In this document: positions 19,728 through 28,522 of the stretch, one piece after another
Numbering within the stretch: the first letter of the stretch is position 1
Layout: each line of letters opens with the position of its first letter
From: an uncultured Dyadobacter sp.
Lineage (GTDB): Bacteria > Bacteroidota > Bacteroidia > Cytophagales > Spirosomataceae
Length of the DNA: 64,000 bases
Reading direction: 5' to 3'
NCBI RefSeq assembly: GCF_946482605.1
Contig: NZ_CAMLSE010000026.1
Span: 1 to 64,000, forward strand
Notes under the pieces: model-generated
What the model was told of the DNA's origin: nothing
Database searches by the model: none
What the model saw: the letters and a program-made list of their open reading frames with translations, nothing else
Translations under genes and position numbers: made by a program

Positions 19728-19934
19728 AAAAATACACTTTGAGTTGCAAATTTTCTCGCATGCAGCTGCTTACGTATACGATTCAGAGATTGGTTTTTTC
19801 CAAGATCGCCGCCTTCAATGCAAACGATTGCATAATAAGATTTTTCAAAGAAAAAATATTTTGTAACCGATTATATATTTATATTAAATATGAAAATATT
19901 CCTAAAAACCATCCTGACATGTGTCCCATATTTC

Positions 19935-19942
19935 TATATTTG
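19935..19942 (+). promoter_or_regulatory. -7 element of the first susC/susD operon
   Basis: TATATTTG is a perfect TAnnTTTG, 51 bases upstream of the susC start. No clear -33 TTTG is present at the right spacing, which suggests dependence on an activator or an ECF sigma factor. Confidence 0.5.
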
Positions 19943-19993
19943 ACAGTATATTGACATTTAGTAGTACATTTTTAACATCATCCCAACTCATTT

Positions 19994-22900
19994 ATGAACA
20001 AACATTTACTAGTCCCGCTTTTCCGGGGTGTCATGATTATGCTGTTCGCAATAGCAGCTCATCTGTCCTATGCCCAGGATCATCAGGTCAAGGGTAAAGT
20101 ATCCTCCTCTGCTGATGGTGCCGGCATTCCCGGTGTGAACGTGCAACTGAAAGGAACGGCTGTCGGTACTGTAACCGACGCCGATGGCAATTACGTCGTC
20201 GACGTGAAAGGCGGCGGTGCTATCCTGGTCTTCTCCTCGATCGGTCTGATCAAAAAAGAAGTCCCCGTCGGAAACCAGACGAGCATTAATGTCTCGATGG
20301 AAGACGATATCAAGAATCTGAGCGAAGTGGTCGTAACCGGTTACGCGGCCCAGCGTAAGAAGGACATTACCGGAGCTGTAACCGTTATCAATCCCAAGGA
20401 ACTCACGTCCGTTCCCAGCGCCAGCGTAACGCAAATGCTGCAAGGCCGGGCGTCGGGGGTTACTGTCGGAAATGACAACTCTCCCGGTGGTGGTACGATG
20501 GTCCGTATCCGCGGTTTCGGTTCGATCAACAACAACAGCCCGCTTTATGTGATCGACGGCGTGCCTACGCAAGGTACATTGAACCAGATCAACCCGAACG
20601 ACATCGAGTCGATGCAGGTATTGAAAGACGCTTCTGCGGCATCCATTTACGGTGCGCGTGCGGCGAACGGGGTTGTGATTATCACCACCAAAAAAGGTAA
20701 GACCGGTGCGCCTAACATTACATTCGACTTCTACACCGGTACCCAGCGCCCTGGCAAAATGCTCGATTTGCTGAATACTAAGGAGTTGGGCCAGTACCTC
20801 TACGAGGCTGACCTTGGAGCAGGCAAAAACCCGTCGGTAACCTCGCCTTCCGCACAATACAAATTCGATGAGAACGGCAACCAGACGGTCGCCGACTACA
20901 TTTATCCGAACGTGTATGGCGAATTGCCCAGCAATTACACTTACACCAACGACATCGCTGATCCTAACCTTGGCAAAACTGCATTCAATATTACCAAAGC
21001 CAACAAAGAAGGTACCGACTGGCAGGACGCGATCTTCGACCCGGCATCCATTTCCAATTACCAGATCGGGGCTTCGGGTGGCTCAGAAGCAGCCAAGTAT
21101 GCGCTTTCGGCCAACTATTTCAAGCAGAATGGTATTTTGAAATACACCAAATACAAAAGATACTCGCTTCGTGCCAACACCGAGTTCAAAAAAGGCCCGG
21201 TGACCGTGGGTGAAAACTTTACATTCTCTTACGACGAAAGACAAGGTATCACCAACAACGACGAAAGTAACCCGATCATGTTCGCCATCCGCGTGCACCC
21301 GATCATCCCTGTGTTCGATATCACAGGTGGTCCGAGAGCATTGGGTGGAAACAATACTTCCGATTACAACGGATTTGCAGGAAGCCGCGGCAGTAACCTC
21401 GGTAACGCTCCCAACCCGCTGGCGCGCCTCTACCGCGAGAAAGATAACCTTACAAAAGGCACGCACGCATTCGGTAACGTTTTCGCACAGGTCGACATCC
21501 TTCCTGGTCTGTATGCACGCACCAGCCTTGGTATTGAATACAACCAGTTTAACCGCTCGGAATACTTCCACCGCGACATCGAAGCTGCGGAAGCAAGAAA
21601 TGCCAACAGCTTGAACGTGATCAACAACGTGGACCGTTCGTTCACCTGGTTCAACACCTTGAACTATGCCAAATCAATCGGCGTGCACAGCTTCAACGTA
21701 CTCGCAGGTATGGAAGCGGTGAAAACTTATGCGGCTGAATTCCGCGCCGGCCGGAGCGCATTTGCATTTGACGATCTCGATTACCGCTACCTCGATGCAG
21801 GTTCGGCTGCCGGTTTGAGCAATGCAGGCCCCGGAGCAACGGAAAGTGCGCTGTTCTCCCAGTTCGGAAAGGTCAACTACTCATTTAAAGAGCTCCTGCT
21901 TGCCGACGTAACCATTCGTCGCGACGGATCGTCCCGTTTCTCGGCTGCCAATCGCTACGGTATCTTCCCCGCATTCTCGGTAGGTTTGCGTATGACCGAG
22001 CTTGGATTCATGAAGCCGGCTAAGTTCGTCGACGATTTGAAAGTCCGCTTCGGCTGGGGTAAAACCGGTAACCAACTCATCCCTAACGTTTATAATGCTT
22101 ACACGCTTTACGCAGCGGACCCGCAAAACAATGCCTATGACATCAATGGAACGGGTACCTCTATCGTAGGCGGCTTCGACCTTGTTCAGTTCGGAAACTC
22201 CAATGGTAAGTGGGAGACCAATACCTCTACCAACATTGGTATCGACGCGAGCTTGTTCAACAGCAAACTGGAAGTGGTACTTGACCTTTACAACCGCATT
22301 ACTTCCGACATGCTGACGCAGATCGCCATCCCGAGAACAGCGGGGTCCGGCACGATTCCTTACACCAACATCGGTGAAGTGCGTAACCGTGGGGTAGATC
22401 TTGGCTTGACTTTCCGTGATAAAAAAGGTGACTTCAACTACATGGTCGGTGTGAACTTCGGCCACTACAAAAACGAAGTACTCAAATTGAATAACGACCC
22501 GAACGCAACCATTTTCGGTTTCACAACCCGTCTGCCGGCAATGTCCGCTACGAAAGCCGGTCTCCCGATCGCGAGCTACTACGGTTATTTTGTGGATGGT
22601 GTGATCAAAGATCAGGCAGAAGCTGATGCCGCTCCGAAATTCGGATCCTATACCAGAGAAGGTACTTTCAAATTCCGCGATGTGAATGGCGATGGCGTGA
22701 TCACAGCAGCCGACCGTACCATTATCGGCAGCCCGCACCCCGATTTCAACTACGGTATCAATGTGGGTGTAGGCTACAAATGGTTCGATCTGACATTATT
22801 CGGACAAGGCGTTCAGGGCAACCAGATCTTCAACTATGTGAAGTACTGGACGGATTTCAACGTGTTCCAGGGTAACCGCTCCAAAACGATGCTGTATGAC

Positions 22901-23251
22901 TCCTGGAGAAAATCGGGTGACGATGCGAAGCTCCCCCGCCTCAACTCAGGTGACGCCACCAGCCAGCAGGTTTCATCCTATTTCCTGGAAGACGGCTCTT
23001 ACTTCCGTTTGAAAAATATTCAGCTGACATTCAACCTACCTTCAACCTGGTTGAAAAAGCTGAAATTGGGATCTGCGCAAATCTACGTTCAGGGACAAAA
23101 CCTGTTCACATTCACCAAATACACGGGACTTGACCCGGATATTAACCTGAGAAGATCGGGCGAAAACAACCAGGATACCCATATGGGTGTTGATGAAGGC
23201 TCCTACCCAGTGGCCAAGTCGTTCCTCGGTGGCTTGCGTTTCAATTTCTAG
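19994..23251 (+). CDS. SusC/RagA family TonB-linked outer-membrane transporter
   Basis: A 1085-residue outer-membrane channel that works with the lipoprotein encoded next to it to take up oligosaccharides or other nutrients. A signal peptide ends near HLSYAQ. A carboxypeptidase-regulatory-like domain spans about 30-110 (VKGKVSSSADGAGIPGVNVQ). The SusC-specific plug follows, with VVVTGYAAQRKKDITGAV, PLYVIDGVPTQG and the signature SIYGARAANGVVIITTKKGK. A long barrel ends AKSFLGGLRFNF. susD starts 35 bases after its stop. No glycosidase, regulator or sigma/anti-sigma pair flanks it, so the ligand cannot be inferred. Confidence 0.95.
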   Translation: MNKHLLVPLFRGVMIMLFAIAAHLSYAQDHQVKGKVSSSADGAGIPGVNVQLKGTAVGTVTDADGNYVVDVKGGGAILVFSSIGLIKKEVPVGNQTSINVSMEDDIKNLSEVVVTGYAAQRKKDITGAVTVINPKELTSVPSASVTQMLQGRASGVTVGNDNSPGGGTMVRIRGFGSINNNSPLYVIDGVPTQGTLNQINPNDIESMQVLKDASAASIYGARAANGVVIITTKKGKTGAPNITFDFYTGTQRPGKMLDLLNTKELGQYLYEADLGAGKNPSVTSPSAQYKFDENGNQTVADYIYPNVYGELPSNYTYTNDIADPNLGKTAFNITKANKEGTDWQDAIFDPASISNYQIGASGGSEAAKYALSANYFKQNGILKYTKYKRYSLRANTEFKKGPVTVGENFTFSYDERQGITNNDESNPIMFAIRVHPIIPVFDITGGPRALGGNNTSDYNGFAGSRGSNLGNAPNPLARLYREKDNLTKGTHAFGNVFAQVDILPGLYARTSLGIEYNQFNRSEYFHRDIEAAEARNANSLNVINNVDRSFTWFNTLNYAKSIGVHSFNVLAGMEAVKTYAAEFRAGRSAFAFDDLDYRYLDAGSAAGLSNAGPGATESALFSQFGKVNYSFKELLLADVTIRRDGSSRFSAANRYGIFPAFSVGLRMTELGFMKPAKFVDDLKVRFGWGKTGNQLIPNVYNAYTLYAADPQNNAYDINGTGTSIVGGFDLVQFGNSNGKWETNTSTNIGIDASLFNSKLEVVLDLYNRITSDMLTQIAIPRTAGSGTIPYTNIGEVRNRGVDLGLTFRDKKGDFNYMVGVNFGHYKNEVLKLNNDPNATIFGFTTRLPAMSATKAGLPIASYYGYFVDGVIKDQAEADAAPKFGSYTREGTFKFRDVNGDGVITAADRTIIGSPHPDFNYGINVGVGYKWFDLTLFGQGVQGNQIFNYVKYWTDFNVFQGNRSKTMLYDSWRKSGDDAKLPRLNSGDATSQQVSSYFLEDGSYFRLKNIQLTFNLPSTWLKKLKLGSAQIYVQGQNLFTFTKYTGLDPDINLRRSGENNQDTHMGVDEGSYPVAKSFLGGLRFNF

Positions 23252-23286
23252 TTCATCCATTGATCTTCATTATACAGAACCATACA

Positions 23287-25050
23287 ATGAAAAAGACATT
23301 ATTAATATGCATGCTGGTCGGCCTGAGCTTCTCCTGCTCTGACGATTTCTTCGATCTGAAGCCCCAGGGGCGCGCTTCGAAAGAGCAACTCAGCAACAAA
23401 AACGGTGTAAATGCGCTGCTTATCGGGGCTTACTCGCTGCTCGATGGGGTGGGTGCAGGTAACACGGGTCGCCAGTCGACGATTTCGAACTATGTTTTCG
23501 GTGGTATCAGCAGCGATGATGCAGTGAAAGGCACCGACGCCGGTGACCAGCCTGAGCAATCCTTCATTGAGCAATACAACTGGCTTTCCGACAATACTTA
23601 TTTTCTTGGTAAATGGTGGCATTCCTATGACGGCGTTGCCCGTGCCAACGAAGTGATCCAGATTGCGGGAAGTCCGGACGTTAAGGACATGACTGATCCG
23701 GAAAAACTCCAGGTCGTTGCGGAAGCGCGTTTCCTACGTGGCCACTATCACTTCGAAGCCAAGAAAATGTGGAACAATGTGCCTTTTATCGACGAAAAGA
23801 TTTACAATGCCGGTGATCCTAATTCGACAAAAGTCCCTAACACCGAGGATATCTGGCCTAAAATCGAGGCCGATTTCCAGTTTGCAGCGGATAACCTCCC
23901 GGCAACCCAGGCTCAGAAGGGCCGTGCTACCAAATGGGCTGCCAAGGCGTATCTGGCCAAAGCATATCTTTTCGAGAAAAAATGGGCCAAAGCCAAAGAA
24001 CTGCTGGACGATGTGGTTAAAAACTCCGGCAAAAAGCTGGCGGCGAACTACCACGATAACTACCGCACAACCGGCAACAACAACAGCGAGTCGATTATGG
24101 AAGTGCAATTTTCTGTTAACGACGGAACGAACGGTAACAATGGTAACGCGGGTGATAACCTCAACTGGCCTTATTCGGCTACCGCTCCGGGACGCGGATG
24201 CTGCGGTTTTTACCAGGCATCTCATAACCTCGTGAATGCATTCAAAACTGAAAACGGGCTTCCTATGATCGGCGCAGCCGCCGACGGCACATTGGATACT
24301 TACAATAAAGTGGATTTGCCAAACGACCAGGGAATCGTTGCTTCGGCAGCATTCACGCTGGACAAAACCGTTCCCGTTGACCCTCGTCTCGACTGGACCG
24401 TTGGCCGCCGCGGTGTAAACTTCCTCGACTGGGGCCCGATGCCAGGTTCGACCTGGATCCGCGACCAGGCTTATGCAGGACCATTTACAGGTAAAAAATG
24501 GATGTATTATCTGGCAGAAGAAAACAGTACTACCCACTCGACCAGCAAGCGGAACGTTAACAACAATTACCGTCTGATCAAGCTGTCTCATGTGTTGCTA
24601 TGGCTTGCCGAAGCGGAAATTGAATTGGGCAACCTCGCAGTGGCTCAGGACCTGGTGAACCAAATCCGCATCCGCGCCAAAACCGGTTCCGTACAGGATG
24701 AGAGCGTCACTTACAAGGTGGAACCCTATCCGGCCGGAACATTCGCAGCAAAAGGCGCCGACTATGCAAGAAATGCGGTAAGGATGGAGCAACGCCTTGA
24801 ATTCGCAATGGAAGGACATCGTTTCTTCGACCTGGTGCGCTGGGGCATTGCCGAAAAAGTACTTAACAAATACGCGGCGGAAGAAGCTGTACCAGGCAAA
24901 GAGCCCTCGGGACGTACCTTCAACAAGCGGGGTTATATGGCAGGTAAAACTTTTACTCAGAAAAACCTGTACTTCCCGCTGCCACAGGACGAAATCCTGA
25001 ACAGCCAGAAGGATGGACAGCCCACTTTAACTCAAAACCCGGGCTATTGA
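23287..25050 (+). CDS. SusD/RagB family nutrient-binding outer-membrane lipoprotein
   Basis: The surface lipoprotein partner of the preceding SusC. The start at 23287 gives MKKTLLICMLVGLSFSCSDD with the lipobox Cys at residue 17. The longer open frame beginning at 23260 would place a hydrophilic leader before the signal and is unlikely. The mature 587-residue chain has the tetratricopeptide-like helices of the family (EARFLRGHYHFEAKKMWNNV, AAKAYLAKAYLFEKKWAKAK) and the usual C-terminal block (EQRLEFAMEGHRFFDLVRWG, then LYFPLPQDEILNS). It is followed by a strong terminator. A peculiar Cys pair (GRGCCGFYQ) lies mid-protein. Confidence 0.95.
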   Translation: MKKTLLICMLVGLSFSCSDDFFDLKPQGRASKEQLSNKNGVNALLIGAYSLLDGVGAGNTGRQSTISNYVFGGISSDDAVKGTDAGDQPEQSFIEQYNWLSDNTYFLGKWWHSYDGVARANEVIQIAGSPDVKDMTDPEKLQVVAEARFLRGHYHFEAKKMWNNVPFIDEKIYNAGDPNSTKVPNTEDIWPKIEADFQFAADNLPATQAQKGRATKWAAKAYLAKAYLFEKKWAKAKELLDDVVKNSGKKLAANYHDNYRTTGNNNSESIMEVQFSVNDGTNGNNGNAGDNLNWPYSATAPGRGCCGFYQASHNLVNAFKTENGLPMIGAAADGTLDTYNKVDLPNDQGIVASAAFTLDKTVPVDPRLDWTVGRRGVNFLDWGPMPGSTWIRDQAYAGPFTGKKWMYYLAEENSTTHSTSKRNVNNNYRLIKLSHVLLWLAEAEIELGNLAVAQDLVNQIRIRAKTGSVQDESVTYKVEPYPAGTFAAKGADYARNAVRMEQRLEFAMEGHRFFDLVRWGIAEKVLNKYAAEEAVPGKEPSGRTFNKRGYMAGKTFTQKNLYFPLPQDEILNSQKDGQPTLTQNPGY

Positions 25051-25077
25051 TATCATTGTAACCTATTGATGCACCCA

Positions 25078-25109
25078 CAAAAGAGCCGGCCTTCGTGCCG
25101 GTTTTTTTG
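25078..25109 (+). terminator. Terminator of the first susC/susD operon
   Basis: CCGGC at 25086-25090 pairs with GCCGG at 25097-25101. The stem extends outward through A-T pairs, with a G-T wobble, into a T-run, and ends in a C/G pair at 25078/25109. It lies 30-60 bases past the susD stop. Confidence 0.8.
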
Positions 25110-25162
25110 TGCTTTGTAAAACAATGAAATACTTTTGAGAAACCATTCAACCAGCTGCGCTC

Positions 25163-25327
25163 ATGAAAATCACAAACGAAAGCGAATACGAAAAAGCCTC
25201 CGAACGGGCGGAGGAAATATTCAATGCTAAAAAAGGCACTCCGGAGGAAAAAGAACTGACTGAACTCCTGAAAGCGATCAAGGAATATGAAGACGATTTT
25301 GTGCGAATGCTTCGTGAAAACAACTAA
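25163..25327 (+). CDS. Small protein resembling only the N-terminal domain of HigA antitoxins
   Basis: A 54-residue open frame, MKITNESEYEKASERAEEIF to the end MLRENN. It lines up with the first ~50 residues of the HigA-type proteins in this window (at 9791 and 57626): an E-Y/Q-Y-E start, a helix of E/R/I, a short turn with T-P/S-E, then E-L-x-x-L-x-x-x-x-x-x-Y-E. The helix-turn-helix domain is absent. The N-terminal part of HigA usually contacts the toxin, so this may be an orphan toxin-binding domain or a free-standing regulator. It starts about 50 bases after the susD terminator, and its stop overlaps the convergent yigZ stop by 4 bases. The function is unknown. Confidence 0.6.
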   Translation: MKITNESEYEKASERAEEIFNAKKGTPEEKELTELLKAIKEYEDDFVRMLRENN

Positions 25328-25932
25328 TCGATAAGTTCTGCTGAAAGACCTTCGACTTTTTCGGAACGCGTCATAAACCGCTCGACGAGCGTAGCGCGGA
25401 CTTCTACTTCCATGGTGCACTGCATTTCAAATGCCTGCGCTCGCACGGGTAGCTCCATCTCCTTCACGATCCGCATGACGTCGTTCATTTGCGGGTATTG
25501 GAATGACAGCCTGTAAACACTGAAATAATGCCGCGTGACCATTTCTGCCAGGTCCAGCGTTGCTTCTGTTGCGGTTTTATAGGCATTGATCAGCCCCGGT
25601 ACCCCGAGTAATGTACCTCCAAAATATCGAACGACCACCACAAGCACATTCGTCACGTTCTTCGAATATAATGTATTGAGGATCGGGCGGCCTGCTGTTC
25701 CCGATGGTTCACCGTCATCGCTCATCCGGTAACTCATCCGGTCCGTACCCAGGCGGTATGCATAGCAATGATGGACTGCCTTGGGATGCAATTCGTGTAG
25801 TTCGTTCAGGTACGATCTGGCCTGTTCCTCGCTTTCGATAGGGTATGCGTAAGCCAGGAATTTGCTTCCCTTTTCTTTAAATAAGCCTTCCGCCGGTGCA
25901 GCAATGCTTTGGTAAGTATCGTCAAATAACAC
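25324..25932 (-). CDS. yigZ: YigZ/IMPACT family protein
   Basis: A 202-residue member of the UPF0029/IMPACT family, linked in eukaryotes to control of translation through GCN2. Its bacterial role is not settled. The signature is clear: KGSKFLAYAYPIESEEQA, HHCYAYRLG, then RMSDDGEPSGTAGRPIL and VVVVRYFGGTLLGVPGLI. The C-terminal domain (about 140-202) has the ferredoxin-like fold of the family. Its start overlaps the end of the MFS transporter gene by 11 bases, so the two are co-translated, with the transporter first. Confidence 0.93.
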   Translation of the reverse strand: MLFDDTYQSIAAPAEGLFKEKGSKFLAYAYPIESEEQARSYLNELHELHPKAVHHCYAYRLGTDRMSYRMSDDGEPSGTAGRPILNTLYSKNVTNVLVVVVRYFGGTLLGVPGLINAYKTATEATLDLAEMVTRHYFSVYRLSFQYPQMNDVMRIVKEMELPVRAQAFEMQCTMEVEVRATLVERFMTRSEKVEGLSAELID

Positions 25933-27109
25933 GGGCGCGGCGCTTTTTAAACTGATAAATAACTACGGTATAAGATAATGCGGCGAATGCGAAGGCCGCC
26001 ATGCAGAAAAACACCACCGGAAGGTTCTGGCGCTGGTTTCCGAACAGCTCCGCAGAAAGAAATGCCCCCAGGCCAATACCTGCTTCCAGTGAAATAAACA
26101 TAGTCGCGATCGCGCGGCCACGGTTATGATCGCCGCTCAGATCGACCGTCCAGGCAGAAAGCACCGGCGATAGAATGCCCATCGATATTCCAAAGAATGC
26201 AGCACCTGTGAGAAACATCGCCACCGATTCGGCAAACCCGGTCAGGATCATGGCTATGATTAGTACAATACAGCCTACGATGGTAACGGGCATGCGGCCG
26301 TGGCGGTCGGATATTTTACCGGCAAAGAGCCGTATCATGATCGACGAGATCGTAAACATCATGAAATACAAACCGCGGTTTTGCAATCCCAGGTAGCCGC
26401 TGAAATCCGGGGTGACGGTCGCCACCGCACCAAAGCCGAAGTAGCAGAGGAAGGTAATCAGTGCCGGACTGAACACATCAGGTTCGAAAATATCCCGCCG
26501 CGTGATCTGAAACGACTTTAAAGAGAGCTTTTGCTTTTCCTTCAAAGTCTCCTTCATATTCAAAAGGATCGCGATCGAAAGAAATGCAAGAAGCGACGAT
26601 GTATAAAAGAGTGCGTTCAAAGAAAACTCCTGGCTGATCATGCTCCCGATCGCCGGCCCGAACGCCGAGCCGACGCTCATACACATGCCATGTATGCCCA
26701 TTGCCTCCCCGCGCCTGTTCGCAGGTACGACATCGGCCACGTAGGCAGCCGTGCCGGTGGGCTTGAAGCCCGTTGAAAACCCATGCACGAGCCTCAGCAA
26801 CAGGAACGGCATTACGGTTGTGAAAATCGGATATAAAAAGCCGCACACAAAACACACCAGCGACCCGAACGCCATAACCGGAACCCGCCCGATACGGTCG
26901 GTAAGCCGCCCACTGAATGGCCTGGAAAGTCCCGCTGTCAATGTAAACAAACCGATAATAGCGCCTTTGTATTCGGCCCCGCCCATGCTTGAAAGATAAG
27001 CCGGGAGCTCAGGGATCAGCATATTGAAACTGGAAGAGAATAGAAACGAGCTGAGGCCCAGCAACCAGAATTGCGTCGTAAATATTCCGGGAGAAGCTGT
27101 ATTTTGCAT
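25922..27109 (-). CDS. MFS transporter, probable drug/metabolite efflux
   Basis: An inner-membrane transporter of 395 residues with about twelve membrane segments. The MFS motif between helices 2 and 3 reads SGRLTDRIGRVPVMAFG, with a second copy after helix 8, AGKISDRHGRMPVTIVG. GMCMSVGSAFGPAIGSMI fits the motif C region of exporters. The substrate is unknown. It begins the two-gene unit with yigZ. A perfect -7 element on the minus strand (TAATTTTG, plus-strand 27114-27121) lies only five bases before the ATG. The mRNA may be almost leaderless, or this element may be chance. Confidence 0.9.
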   Translation of the reverse strand: MQNTASPGIFTTQFWLLGLSSFLFSSSFNMLIPELPAYLSSMGGAEYKGAIIGLFTLTAGLSRPFSGRLTDRIGRVPVMAFGSLVCFVCGFLYPIFTTVMPFLLLRLVHGFSTGFKPTGTAAYVADVVPANRRGEAMGIHGMCMSVGSAFGPAIGSMISQEFSLNALFYTSSLLAFLSIAILLNMKETLKEKQKLSLKSFQITRRDIFEPDVFSPALITFLCYFGFGAVATVTPDFSGYLGLQNRGLYFMMFTISSIMIRLFAGKISDRHGRMPVTIVGCIVLIIAMILTGFAESVAMFLTGAAFFGISMGILSPVLSAWTVDLSGDHNRGRAIATMFISLEAGIGLGAFLSAELFGNQRQNLPVVFFCMAAFAFAALSYTVVIYQFKKRRARVI

Positions 27110-27196
27110 CGCGCAAAATTACGACTAACTTCCATCAAAAGCAGAAAAACCTCACCATCGGTTTTCTGCGTTCGCTTTTTTCCCCAACTTTAACGC

Positions 27197-28141
27197 ATGG
27201 TACGCATATTCTATAAGGAGGGTAAAGTCATCAAGCGGGAAAATGACATCCGCGAATTGGGCAAGGTAAAAAACCTGATCTGGGTCGATCTGCAATCGCC
27301 TTCCGCAGAGGAAGAAGAATGGGTCGAAAACAAGTGTAGTATCAGCTTCCAGACTCCCCAGGAAATCGTAGAAATCGAAAGCAGCTCTCGGTTCTTCGAG
27401 CAGAACGAAACGATCAACGCTAACTCCAACTTTCTCAAAATAGAGCGTGAGGGCTATGAAACTTACCCGGTTTCATTCATCCTGCACCAAAATGTACTTT
27501 TCACCTACCGGCGGGGCGATTCCAAGACTTTTGCCGACACTGTCAAAAAAATGAAAGTGAGCCCGGAAGGAATACAGGGAGGCGTCGATTTTATGCTATT
27601 ACTGCTCGAAACGCGCATTGAGGCCGATGCTGACGCATTAGAGGGAATTTCGCGCGACATTTCATCCATCAGCAAGGACCTGAACCATGAACAAAAAACA
27701 CGTCAGGAAGTCTTGCTCCGGATCAGCGGATTGCAGGAAATCACCATGATGCTCAGAGAAACGAGCATCGATAAGCAACGTGTTCTTTCGGGCATCCTGC
27801 GCAGCCAGTATTTCCCCGAAGACCGCAAAGAGCATCTTCGCATCATACTCAAAGATATCAACTCTCTGCTCGAATACACAACCTTCAACTTCGAAAGGCT
27901 GGAATATCTCCAGAACACGTTCATGGGCCTCATCAACTTGGAGCAGAGCCAGGTGATCAAGATCTTCACTGTTGTTACGATCATCTTTATGCCGCCCACC
28001 CTGATCGCGGGCATTTTCGGGATGAACTATGAACACATACCCTCTACCGGTGAGCCATGGGGATTCTGGCTATCACTGTTTCTGATGGTTTTCTCTTCAC
28101 TGGTCGTGCTTTGGTTTTTCAGGAGAAAAAAATGGATTTAG
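27197..28141 (+). CDS. corA: CorA family divalent-cation (Mg2+/Co2+) transporter
   Basis: An inner-membrane channel of 314 residues for Mg2+ and related ions. A large cytoplasmic N-terminal domain (1-245) contains a long helix region (MLLLLETRIEADADALEGIS). Two C-terminal membrane segments follow (IFTVVTIIFMPPTLIAGIF and LSLFLMVFSSLVVLWFF). The GMN signature of the selectivity filter is in IFGMNYEHIPST, and a basic end RRKKWI lies in the cytoplasm. It is divergent from the MFS gene across 87 bases. Confidence 0.95.
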   Translation: MVRIFYKEGKVIKRENDIRELGKVKNLIWVDLQSPSAEEEEWVENKCSISFQTPQEIVEIESSSRFFEQNETINANSNFLKIEREGYETYPVSFILHQNVLFTYRRGDSKTFADTVKKMKVSPEGIQGGVDFMLLLLETRIEADADALEGISRDISSISKDLNHEQKTRQEVLLRISGLQEITMMLRETSIDKQRVLSGILRSQYFPEDRKEHLRIILKDINSLLEYTTFNFERLEYLQNTFMGLINLEQSQVIKIFTVVTIIFMPPTLIAGIFGMNYEHIPSTGEPWGFWLSLFLMVFSSLVVLWFFRRKKWI

Positions 28142-28522
28142 GAATGAATTTTATTCAATCCCATCCTTTTTGCCGTCTTCCCGACGCGACGGCACAACTT
28201 TAATGCGTTCATTGTGTTGCGGAGAGCACAATAAAAACTGCATCACATTGTTAGTATATAGGCTATATTTACGCGATCGGATCCAATTGCCGGTCATCTC
28301 AACCCTCTTCCAACCATTTCCCTAACAATAGAGTCATTATTCCTAGCCACGCAGCTCCAACGGCGCTGGTCTGATATTTGCATTGAAAATATCCGTAAGG
28401 ATATGGAAATGAGCTATATAATTCACAAAATGGAGAAGATCATGAACGCCATCCTGTTAGAAGGAATTATTAAAGAATCGGGTATTAAAAAACTTTTCAT
28501 CTAACTTGATAACCGATTATCT
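28142..28522. other. Intergenic region before the glycosyltransferase patch
   Basis: This 381-base gap marks a drop in GC. An imperfect inverted repeat (GGAATGAAT and ATTCAATCC) directly follows corA. A small open frame, 28403-28504 (33 residues, MEMSYIIHKMEKIMNAIL and on), ends just before the GT2 gene. I have no evidence that it is expressed. TATATTTA near 28264 is a near match to a -7 element. Confidence 0.35.

Noticed and set aside
28403..28504. 33-residue open frame before the GT2 gene
   Set aside because: It is short, in an AT-rich stretch, with no promoter or homology. I mention it only in the gap description.
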